Positions 57,401 through 64,000 of a stretch of DNA of 64,000 nucleotides are shown here, in pieces (the stretch's first letter is position 1; each line of letters begins with the position of its first letter). The translations under genes and the position numbers were made by a program. A model generated the notes under the pieces. It did not search any database. It saw only the letters and a program-made list of their open reading frames with translations, and had not been told where the DNA came from. The stretch comes from Cupriavidus numazuensis (GTDB lineage: Bacteria > Pseudomonadota > Gammaproteobacteria > Burkholderiales > Burkholderiaceae), in the NCBI RefSeq assembly GCF_905397435.1, contig NZ_CAJPVI010000014.1:1-64000 (forward strand), in the 5' to 3' direction.

Positions 57401-58744
57401 TTACGCGGCCTCGCTTCCCTGTTGTACCCGGAGTGTGGTCAATCCGCGGTAGAGGGGGTTGCCATTCCAGTCCGGTTCGGCATCGACGAGCGAAAGCGTG
57501 GGCCATTGGCGCAGAAGCGCGCGGAAGACGATTTCCGCTTCCATCAGCGTCAGCGCGGCGCCGATGCAGACATGCGGGCCATGCCCAAACGAAAGGTGCG
57601 AACCATCACGCCGTGTGACATCCAGCCGATCGGGATTGGGATAGCGCGCCGGATCGCGATTGGCCGCGCCGATCAGGCCAATGACCAGGTCTCCGCGCCG
57701 CAGCTGTCGCCCATGGAGGAGCATGTCTGTGGCAACCCGACGGCCGGTGTATTGGACCGGGCTCTCGTAGCGCAGCAACTCGCGCAGGGCATTGGGTAGC
57801 AGTTCCGGTTCCTGCCGCAGGCGCTGCCACTGTTCGGGATGGCTCAGCAACGCATGCAGCCCGTTGCCGAGCAGATTGCGCGTCGTTTCGTGACCGGCGA
57901 ACAGCAGCATGGCGCATTGCGCCAGGAGTTCAGCCCCGCCCTCGATCCTGCCTTCCGCTTCCGCATACAGCAGGTGCCCGATCAAATCCCTCTGCTCCGG
58001 CTGCGACTCGCCCGCGTCCTGTGCCTTGCGGCGTGCCAGCATCGCTTCAAAGGCAGCGGCCATTTTGAGCAGGCTGACCTGGGCGCGCCGTTTCAGCGAC
58101 GCGTCGGGGTCCGGTGCGCCGATGAAGGCGGCCAGGTCTTCGGACCAGGCCAGGAAGTCGGATTGGTTCTCGCCGTCCATACCGAGCAGCCGGGCAATCA
58201 CCATCGCTGGCAGTGGCCTGGCGATCAATTCCATGAAGTCGAAGGTCCCGGTGCCTGCCTGCTGCGCCATCAGCCCGGCGACCATCTGTTCGATGGTGCC
58301 GGCAAAGGCGCGCAGGGCAGCGGGGCGGAACCCGGCATTGAGTATCTGTCGCAACCTCGAATGATCGGGCGCATCCACAAACAGCATGGCCCGGCTGAAC
58401 AGGCGCTGGAAAGGACAAAGCGCCTGTCGCTCGTCATCGCTGCCGCGCATCACCCAGCCGCCAGTCCGTCGGGCGGAATACCTCGGGTCGCGCAGCACGG
58501 CTTCCACATCTTCATGGCTGGAAAGCAGCCAGGCACCACCGAAGAACTCTTCGCTCCAATGGATAGGGCCACGCGTACGTAGCGTGTGGTAGGCAGGATA
58601 GGGGTCGCGCAGGAACGCAGTGTCGACCAGTCGGTCGCAGGATATCAACGCCCTGTCCGTCACTTCCCCGCCGCGAGGCTGGCGTGGTGATCCGGGGGGG
58701 AGCGCTCGATGGTAGGCGGTGGTGCTGCCGGCAATGCTGGACAT
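57401..58744 (-). CDS. Cytochrome P450
   Basis: ATG 58744 (MSSIAGSTTAYHRALPPGSP) is preferred over 58804. A 447-residue soluble bacterial P450. I-helix oxygen-binding motif LLFAGHETTRNLLGNGLHAL, ExxR in ALRELLRYESPVQYTGR, and heme-ligand loop LSFGHGPHVCIGAALTLMEA with the axial cysteine. It would hydroxylate a small hydrophobic substrate using electrons from a ferredoxin encoded elsewhere; no ferredoxin or reductase gene is adjacent. Convergent with pyruvate carboxylase. A 9-bp inverted repeat 145 bp upstream is a possible operator. Confidence 0.94.
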   Translation of the reverse strand: MSSIAGSTTAYHRALPPGSPRQPRGGEVTDRALISCDRLVDTAFLRDPYPAYHTLRTRGPIHWSEEFFGGAWLLSSHEDVEAVLRDPRYSARRTGGWVMRGSDDERQALCPFQRLFSRAMLFVDAPDHSRLRQILNAGFRPAALRAFAGTIEQMVAGLMAQQAGTGTFDFMELIARPLPAMVIARLLGMDGENQSDFLAWSEDLAAFIGAPDPDASLKRRAQVSLLKMAAAFEAMLARRKAQDAGESQPEQRDLIGHLLYAEAEGRIEGGAELLAQCAMLLFAGHETTRNLLGNGLHALLSHPEQWQRLRQEPELLPNALRELLRYESPVQYTGRRVATDMLLHGRQLRRGDLVIGLIGAANRDPARYPNPDRLDVTRRDGSHLSFGHGPHVCIGAALTLMEAEIVFRALLRQWPTLSLVDAEPDWNGNPLYRGLTTLRVQQGSEAA

Positions 58745-59084
58745 GAGGGCTGTTGTGTTGGCTGGCGGATGATGCCTGGTATCCGCCTGGCAGCCGCCGG
58801 GCATGTCTGCGTCCTTCTACCGTCTCGAACGGTGAAAGCACCAGGACCAGGATTCGGAGACCAGATGGTACTCAGGTCCGGATTCGCACCGCAACTTTGC
58901 TCGCGGAGGCAAGTTGCGGGCTGGTAGCGGAGGAAAGCCGGGAGAAGCCGACAAGTTGTCGATCAATGAAGTGAATGCGACTTATGGGAGGCTTCACGAC
59001 CACGCGTCAGTGGAACTCGACAGGGCCGAAGGGATGGCCCCGGGGGAATGCGCGTAGGTGCGGGAACCGTCCCGTCGATGCACG
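58745..59084. other. Upstream region of the P450 gene
   Basis: 340 bp without a supported gene, containing the CCGCAACTT inverted repeat described separately. Confidence 0.5.
58889..58919. promoter_or_regulatory. Inverted repeat CCGCAACTT-N13-AAGTTGCGG, candidate operator
   Basis: Perfect 9-bp arms at 58889-58897 and 58911-58919 in the region expected to hold the P450 promoter. It is not followed by a T-run on either strand, so an operator is likelier than a terminator. Confidence 0.5.
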
Positions 59085-59834
59085 CTAGCCGTGGCGCGGG
59101 CGCTTGGCGCGAAGATGAGGCGCGCCAAGGAGGAAGCTCTGCATGCCGACGCAACTGACGATCTGCATGACCTGCAGCACTTGCGAGGGTGTGGCGCCAT
59201 GGCGCAGGGCGTTGCGGGTGTGGATGCGAACGCCGGCTTCGAACAAGTGGGTGGTTGAAACGTCGATTGCCACGTACAGCAATTCTTTGACGAACGGAGG
59301 CAGAGGGCCGGATTTCCAGGGTGTCGACGAGAATGCGGTGTAGCCCTCGAAGAAGGCAGGAGAGCTCCTGACCATGGACTGTAGCTCGTCGCTCCAGTAG
59401 CCGCGCTTCTCGGTGAATTGCGCCTTGACCCTGTCGAACTTCTCATCGAGCGGGAACGCCGTGTCGAGCGATTCGCCGGCGGAGGCCAGCTCCTCCAGCA
59501 GGATGGGCACACCCACCATATATCCGTGAATGCCCAGAACCGAAGCGATCTGCAGGACTTCCCGAAGCTCCTCGCGGGTCGCGCCGTGATTCAGTGCGCC
59601 CTGAATGTGATAGCCGACGGCTTCTGAATTCAGATGCGTCACGCTCGCGCTCGCCGCGATCAGGATGAAGTCGCAGATCTTTGGCTCGAGATGCCCTGAA
59701 CCCAGCGCGACGCCGGCCATCTGAAGATAGTCGCCGAAGAACGCGGGATCTTCCTCCATCGCAAGCGCCATCGCCTCGTTCCAGTAGCCGTGGAGTTCTT
59801 CGAATCTTGCCTTGAGGGCTGCCGTGTCCGCCAC
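59085..59834 (-). CDS. Carboxymuconolactone decarboxylase-like protein, two CMD domains
   Basis: A 249-residue protein built from two AhpD/CMD repeats. Repeat 1: KICDFILIAASASVTHLNSE and GALNHGATREELREVLQIAS. Repeat 2: KELLYVAIDVSTTHLFEAG and NALRHGATPSQVLQVMQIVS. Both have the conserved histidine and GAT-xx-E/Q pattern, but neither has the CxxC of AhpD peroxidases, so a redox role is unlikely. A decarboxylase or an unknown lyase role in ring-acid breakdown is possible. It is transcribed towards the P450 gene. Confidence 0.85.
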   Translation of the reverse strand: MADTAALKARFEELHGYWNEAMALAMEEDPAFFGDYLQMAGVALGSGHLEPKICDFILIAASASVTHLNSEAVGYHIQGALNHGATREELREVLQIASVLGIHGYMVGVPILLEELASAGESLDTAFPLDEKFDRVKAQFTEKRGYWSDELQSMVRSSPAFFEGYTAFSSTPWKSGPLPPFVKELLYVAIDVSTTHLFEAGVRIHTRNALRHGATPSQVLQVMQIVSCVGMQSFLLGAPHLRAKRPRHG

Positions 59835-60280
59835 GATGCCTCCTTATGAATGTGTGTGCTGCGGTGATGAGCCTTGTGCAGGACGCGGGATGCGGCGCCA
59901 CGATGCCACCTGGATTCCGGCATCGGATCTGTCAGGTCGGAGTCGCGCTGCCCCGGACTGCTCCGTCTGGATCCTAGGGACCTGGAACGCGGCAGGCAAT
60001 ATGGCGGCCGGCATGTTCCGTACTCTGGAATCTTTGCCAGGTTGCAACGGTTGCGAGAGATCGCACCGCTCCAGGCCGCTGAATTCGTCTCCACGCTGAA
60101 GGGCGAGTCACTGCCGCCTTTCTATTTCAAAGTACGGAAAGCCGGCCAGGGTAGCGATTGCTGAATGCCCGTTCCCACCGTCCAATAGCGTGCAGGCCTT
60201 CGCCGTCGACGATGACATGGCGAGGGGGCGGCAGCCTGGCACCAGGAGGCTGTCCGTACGACCATCGGAGTATCACGAGC
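59835..60280. other. Divergent gap between CMD and hydrolase genes
   Basis: 446 bp with no supported gene; promoters for both flanking genes are expected here. The hydrolase frame extends upstream to 60158, but that part has no family similarity. Confidence 0.5.
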
Positions 60281-61201
60281 ATGCCCCTCGATTCCCAGAT
60301 TGCCGACGTATTGCGTGCGCTCGAAGGCGTGCCGCCAATGGAGACCATGCCACTGGACCCCTTGCGCGCCAGCATGGTCTATCCGCCGCCGGACAAGCGT
60401 ACGCCCGTCGGTGAGGTCACAGAACTGACCATCCCTTGCGCCACGCACACAATCGCCGCCCGGCTGTATCGGCCCGTCGCAGCGCACGGGGGCGGGTTGA
60501 CTGTCTTCTTCCATGGCGGGGGCTTTGTCATCGGCAGTCTCGAAACCCATGACCATGTGTGTCGCGACTTGTGCGTACACAGCGGCGCGGCGGTGTTGTC
60601 GGTCGACTATCGGCTGGCGCCGGAACACAAGTTCCCTGCCGCCACCGACGACTGCCTGCAGGCAGTCCGATGGGCGGCCGAGCATGCCCACGATCTCGGG
60701 TTGGATAGCAACCGGCTGGTTCTGGCCGGAGATAGCGCAGGCGGCACACTGGCGGCCGTCACCTCGCTACGGCTGAGCAATGAGGGCGGACCGTCCGTTC
60801 GCGGCCAGGTATTGATCTATCCCGTCACGGATTACCACACGCCCCCGACGGTCTCCTACATCGAGAACCAGTCAGGCTATTCGCTGACGCGTGCAGCCAT
60901 GATCCGGTTCTGGGCCGACTACCTGGAGAGCGAACAGGACGCGGCGCACCCCTACGCATCTCCGCTGCGCGCGGCCGATCTGAAAGGGTTGCCACCGGCG
61001 CTGGTACTCAGTGCGGAATATGACCCGTTGCGTGACGAAGGAGAGGCCTATGCCCATCGCCTGCTCGACGCGGGTGTGCCGGTCACCCTGTGGCGCCATC
61101 AAGGCCTGATTCATGGCTTTATCCGCATGGCAGCCCTTTCGGAACGGGCACACGCAGCCCTTGCGCAGACGGGCGCGTGGATCAGGCAGGTAATGGGCTG
61201 A
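60281..61201 (+). CDS. Alpha/beta hydrolase, hormone-sensitive-lipase family
   Basis: ATG 60281 (MPLDSQIADVLRALEGVPPM) gives 306 residues, standard for the bacterial HSL (family IV) esterases. Oxyanion motif FFHGGGFVIGSLETHDHVC, nucleophile elbow LVLAGDSAGGTLAAV, aspartate in LVLSAEYDPLRDEGEAYA and histidine in HQGLIHGFIRM. It cleaves small esters or lactones. It is the first of three rightward genes (hydrolase, small protein, dehydrogenase) followed by an IclR regulator. Confidence 0.93.
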   Translation: MPLDSQIADVLRALEGVPPMETMPLDPLRASMVYPPPDKRTPVGEVTELTIPCATHTIAARLYRPVAAHGGGLTVFFHGGGFVIGSLETHDHVCRDLCVHSGAAVLSVDYRLAPEHKFPAATDDCLQAVRWAAEHAHDLGLDSNRLVLAGDSAGGTLAAVTSLRLSNEGGPSVRGQVLIYPVTDYHTPPTVSYIENQSGYSLTRAAMIRFWADYLESEQDAAHPYASPLRAADLKGLPPALVLSAEYDPLRDEGEAYAHRLLDAGVPVTLWRHQGLIHGFIRMAALSERAHAALAQTGAWIRQVMG

Positions 61202-61237
61202 GGGCCGCTGGGGTCTCTCATTGAATGGCATGACGAA

Positions 61238-61453
61238 ATGCAAAGCAGCAGAATTTCCCTGAGCGCATTGGTCGAACGATGGCTTGGACTCTCCGCCTCG
61301 ACGCCGAAGCGCATCACGCGCATACGCCAATCGGAAGCCCACAAGGGCTGTGTGCAAGTCAGGGTCATCCGGGACGCCGATGAACTTTCGCTGTTCTGCT
61401 TTCGCCATGCGGACGGCTCATGGCGGGTGTTCCCGCCGCACCAGGCCGTCTAG
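61238..61453 (+). CDS. Small hypothetical protein, 71 aa
   Basis: MQSSRISLSALVERWLGLSA begins a basic 71-residue protein that ends in FCFRHADGSWRVFPPHQAV. The strand-rich ending resembles small uncharacterised proteins of Cupriavidus and Burkholderia (recall). It lies in the 308-bp gap between the hydrolase and the dehydrogenase, in the same direction. No function can be given. Confidence 0.5.
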   Translation: MQSSRISLSALVERWLGLSASTPKRITRIRQSEAHKGCVQVRVIRDADELSLFCFRHADGSWRVFPPHQAV

Positions 61454-61509
61454 CGCAAGCCGGTAAGGCGTACCGCCGCACCAGTTCCTATCCGACCGGA
61501 GTATTCAAA

Positions 61510-62451
61510 ATGACCTATCCCCCACATGTCGGCTTTCTCGGCCTCGGCCAGATGGGTGGCGCCATCGCCGAGCGCCTGCTTGGGCAGCCGTTTCAGCTGC
61601 ACGTGTACGATCCCGCGCCGGGCGCCATGGACAGGTTTGTCGCCGCTGGCGCGGTCGCGCACGATTCGGCGCGTTCTGTCGGCGATATCGCTCCGGTCGT
61701 CTTCGCCTGCTTGCCGAACCGTGAGGTGTCGCACGCCGCGGCGCTGGGCGCGAACGGTGTCGTTCACGGAGAGGCGATCGAACTCTATGCCGACATGTCG
61801 ACGATCGGGCGCGAAGCCATCGAAGCGCTTGCCGACGGCCTGCACGCGCATGACATCAGGACACTTGACGCACCCGTGACGGGCGGCCCGCCTGTGGCAC
61901 GCGCCGGGCGGCTGACGATGATCGTGTCCGGTGCGCCGCAAGTCGTCGAGCGGGCGCGCCCGCTGCTTGCGCTGATGGGGCGCGAGATCCATGTGCTGGG
62001 TGACCGGCCAGGCATGGCGCAGGTCATGAAGGTCGTGAACAACATCATCATGGGGGCCAACCTCGTCGTCGCGGCCGAGGCCCTGAGCTTCGGCGCGCGG
62101 GCGGGACTGGATGCCGACGCCATGCTCGGCGTCCTGCGTGGCGGTACCGGCCAGAGCTTTGCGGCATGCGAGATCCTGCAGCGCGGCATTGCCGGCACCT
62201 TCGATTATGGCGCCGCATTGACGATACTGGACAAGGATATGACGCTCGGCCTGGCGGAAGCCCGTTCGCTCGAAGCCGTGATGCCCGCCATTGCGTCGGC
62301 GCAGGAATCCTGGCATGCCGCTTACGAAGCCGGATTCGGCAGGGAGGACTTCACAGCGATCCTGAAGTATGTCGAGCAGCGGAACCGGACCCTGGTACGT
62401 GCGCGGGCAGGCTGCGCCGATGCCACGCCATGCGAGCAGACTGAAGTCTGA
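61510..62451 (+). CDS. NAD(P)-dependent beta-hydroxyacid dehydrogenase (3-hydroxyisobutyrate dehydrogenase family)
   Basis: ATG 61510 (MTYPPHVGFLGLGQMGGAIA) starts a 313-residue protein. Dinucleotide motif GFLGLGQMGGAIAERL; substrate-binding motif DAPVTGGPPVARAGRLTMIV; catalytic lysine in AQVMKVVNNIIMGANLVVAA (normally K-x-x-x-N). The fold oxidises or reduces small beta-hydroxyacids such as 3-hydroxyisobutyrate, tartronate semialdehyde or related compounds. An IclR regulator follows 34 bp later in the same direction. Confidence 0.92.
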   Translation: MTYPPHVGFLGLGQMGGAIAERLLGQPFQLHVYDPAPGAMDRFVAAGAVAHDSARSVGDIAPVVFACLPNREVSHAAALGANGVVHGEAIELYADMSTIGREAIEALADGLHAHDIRTLDAPVTGGPPVARAGRLTMIVSGAPQVVERARPLLALMGREIHVLGDRPGMAQVMKVVNNIIMGANLVVAAEALSFGARAGLDADAMLGVLRGGTGQSFAACEILQRGIAGTFDYGAALTILDKDMTLGLAEARSLEAVMPAIASAQESWHAAYEAGFGREDFTAILKYVEQRNRTLVRARAGCADATPCEQTEV

Positions 62452-62484
62452 TTTCCAAAGGCTACAACGGAGGGGGAGGCCACC

Positions 62485-63291
62485 ATGTCCCAATCCTCGC
62501 AGGTCGTCATGACGCTGGAACGCGGGCTTCAGGTATTGCGCGCGTTCCGTGCCGAGCGCGCACCGCTGAGCAACGGCGAATTGGCACGCCGCACGGGGTT
62601 GTCCAGGGCCACCGTGTCGCGCCTTACTACCACGCTGCTTCGGCTGGGCTTCATCCGCCGGGTCGCGCAAGGTACGCAGTTTGAACTGGCGCCGGGTGCT
62701 CTGGGCATCGGTCATGCCTATCTTGAGACCAATCCCGTCACGCGGCTGGTGCATCCCTACATGCAGCAGGTTGCCGACCGGCTCGACGTTTCCATGGCGC
62801 TTGCCGTTCCCAACGACCTCGACATGCTCTACATCGCCTGTCGCACCAGCGCGCGTATCTCGACGCTGCGCCTCGGCGTCGGTTCGCTGCTGCCCATGGG
62901 CTCGACTGCGATCGGCCGTGCATACCTATGGGGCCTTCCCCCTGGCCCGCAGGCGCAGTATCTCGCCGCGCTCATGGAGGCGGCGGGGCCGAAGGCGGCT
63001 GAGGCCAAGGCCAGCATTGAGGCCGCATTCGAGGACCTGAAGCGGAGCGGAACATGTCTGTCGATGGGGGAGTACCAGCGGAACGCATGGGGTGTGGCGC
63101 TGCCCATCCGCGTCGGCCGTGAGGCGACCCTCATGGCGTTGAATTTCGGCGCGGTCGGCCTGAACGTTGACCCGGACAGCATCCGACAAAACCTCGCACC
63201 GGCACTGAAAAATGCGGCGACGGAACTGACGGCGCTTCTTCAGGATGTCGATGTCGAGCCGCTGCCGAGCCGCTTTGGGCGAGAGGCGTGA
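62485..63291 (+). CDS. IclR-family transcriptional regulator
   Basis: A 268-residue protein. The winged helix (residues 8-70; LERGLQVLRAFRAERAPLSN, ELARRTGLSRATVSRLTTTL) precedes the IclR effector domain (80-255; VADRLDVSMALAVPNDLDML, LPMGSTAIGRAYLWGLP). GGAGG precedes the ATG at a proper distance. IclR proteins control aromatic and short acid degradation genes; candidate targets are the hydrolase-dehydrogenase cluster upstream and the hydrolase downstream. Confidence 0.93.
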   Translation: MSQSSQVVMTLERGLQVLRAFRAERAPLSNGELARRTGLSRATVSRLTTTLLRLGFIRRVAQGTQFELAPGALGIGHAYLETNPVTRLVHPYMQQVADRLDVSMALAVPNDLDMLYIACRTSARISTLRLGVGSLLPMGSTAIGRAYLWGLPPGPQAQYLAALMEAAGPKAAEAKASIEAAFEDLKRSGTCLSMGEYQRNAWGVALPIRVGREATLMALNFGAVGLNVDPDSIRQNLAPALKNAATELTALLQDVDVEPLPSRFGREA

Positions 63292-63676
63292 CCGCACGCC
63301 ATCAGATAGCCAGGGGTTTGTGAAACCGGGCAGGCTCTTCCCTCATCCTGCCCGGTCCCTCGCCGATTCGGCAAGAACGCCGTTCCCACACGCCAGAAAG
63401 CTGACGTCCTAAGTTCGCGCCGAAGCTAGCGCGGGAGCGCGAGACCGAGGCGCAGCCGCCGGTCCAGCGCCAGCCTGTCCATCCCCTTGCTCCACCGCCT
63501 TCGCGGGCGGCAATCACAGCCGCCGCTTGTGATGCCATGCGCGCATTTCATCCGGGCGAGTGGCGTTCAGACAATAGCGTTCACTGTACGGAATGGCCGT
63601 CCGGCAACCATTGAAGGGCCTTGCACCGGGACCGTTTAATGGATCTCAGAACGACACCAGACCGGAGACGCCCAAC
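63292..63676. other. Intergenic region after the IclR gene
   Basis: 385 bp without a supported gene. Contains a strong hairpin at 63324-63355. A leftward frame over it encodes an arginine-rich peptide with no family. Confidence 0.5.
63324..63355. terminator. Hairpin after the IclR gene, possible terminator
   Basis: ACCGGGCAGG and CCTGCCCGGT form a perfect 10-bp stem with a 12-nt loop, 33 bp after the IclR stop. There is no T-run, so it may act as a transcript-stabilising stem or a factor-assisted terminator. Confidence 0.5.
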
Positions 63677-64000
63677 ATGACCGTCGATGCCGAGACCCAG
63701 GCTTTCATGGCGAAGCTTAGCGCTGCCGCTACCAAGCCCCGCCACCTGATGACGCCGGCGGAAGCCCGCGAGGCGTTCGGGCGGCTGCGCGGCATCCTCG
63801 CGCCGGGACCGGAACTGCGCGAGGTGCGCGACCTTGCAATTCCCGTCGAAGGCGGCGCCTTGCCTGTGCGGCTCTACGTGCCGGAAGGGCAACCGCCCGC
63901 GCTGCTGGTCTACTTTCACGGCGGCGGCTGGGTGGTCGGCGGCATCGAGGAATTCGATCCGCTGTGCCGCGAACTCGCCTCCGGCGCCGGCATCGCCGTG
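63677..64000 (+). CDS. Alpha/beta hydrolase, HSL family, 3' end beyond window
   Basis: ATG 63677 (MTVDAETQAFMAKLSAAATK) opens 108 codons to the window end. The oxyanion motif VYFHGGGWVVGGIEEFDPLC is the HSL-family signature, in the normal position (about residue 80); the nucleophile region lies beyond the window. It is a paralogue of the hydrolase at 60281-61201, flanking the other side of the dehydrogenase and IclR genes. Confidence 0.9.
   Translation, partial: MTVDAETQAFMAKLSAAATKPRHLMTPAEAREAFGRLRGILAPGPELREVRDLAIPVEGGALPVRLYVPEGQPPALLVYFHGGGWVVGGIEEFDPLCRELASGAGIAV

Overview
The window is high-GC DNA from a Burkholderiales bacterium, most like Cupriavidus or Ralstonia. This rests on codon bias, a Wsp-type signalling locus, and a replication and partition block of the kind found on second chromosomes (chromids) and megaplasmids of that group. 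No rRNA, tRNA or CRISPR array was seen. || 1-2.0 kb: a truncated IS630-family transposase lies directly upstream of a Crp/Fnr-type regulator, followed by an ISL3-transposase/chemoreceptor scar. 2.1-24.2 kb: a signal-transduction island. It holds a GAF-GGDEF-EAL protein, an overlapping operon (REC-REC-kinase, single REC, CheC-like protein, hybrid kinase), a PAS-GGDEF-EAL protein, a large hybrid kinase with receiver and HPt domains, a chemoreceptor, and a reduced Wsp operon (wspA, wspF, wspR). A 59-codon ORF sits where wspB-wspE are expected. The two GGDEF-EAL proteins are degenerate in opposite domains. || 24.2-25.7 kb: gene debris (truncated Bug/TctC receptor fused to an M20 amidohydrolase end). 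25.7-35.2 kb: the replicon core. A Rep initiator diverges from parA-parB across about 1 kb carrying 19-bp iterons in both orientations. Downstream of parB is a terminator, then a 2.4-kb gene-free tract with at least eleven copies of a 17-bp palindrome (TGTCCCAASTTGGGACA), the best candidate for the parS centromere. Next come a large tyrosine recombinase and a dif-like core site (two 11-bp arms, 6-bp spacer). Together these form a self-contained replication, segregation and probably dimer-resolution module. || 35.5-39.2 kb: an orphan VapB/AbrB-type antitoxin and a zinc-ribbon/nucleotide-cyclase/ATPase/TPR regulator. || 39.9-64 kb: a catabolic region. An MFS transporter and LysR regulator precede a leftward seven-gene acyl-CoA operon (MaoC-like hydratase, CoA-transferase, thiolase, acyl-CoA dehydrogenase, CaiB-type CoA-transferase, AraC-like protein, AMP-dependent acyl-CoA ligase). 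Diverging from it are a second acyl-CoA dehydrogenase, an SDR and pyruvate carboxylase. Beyond are a P450, a carboxymuconolactone-decarboxylase-like protein, two HSL-family hydrolases, a 3-hydroxyisobutyrate-dehydrogenase-like enzyme and an IclR regulator. The set fits uptake, CoA activation and beta-oxidation of an organic (perhaps alicyclic, branched or terpenoid) acid, with pyruvate carboxylase giving anaplerosis; the substrate cannot be read from sequence.
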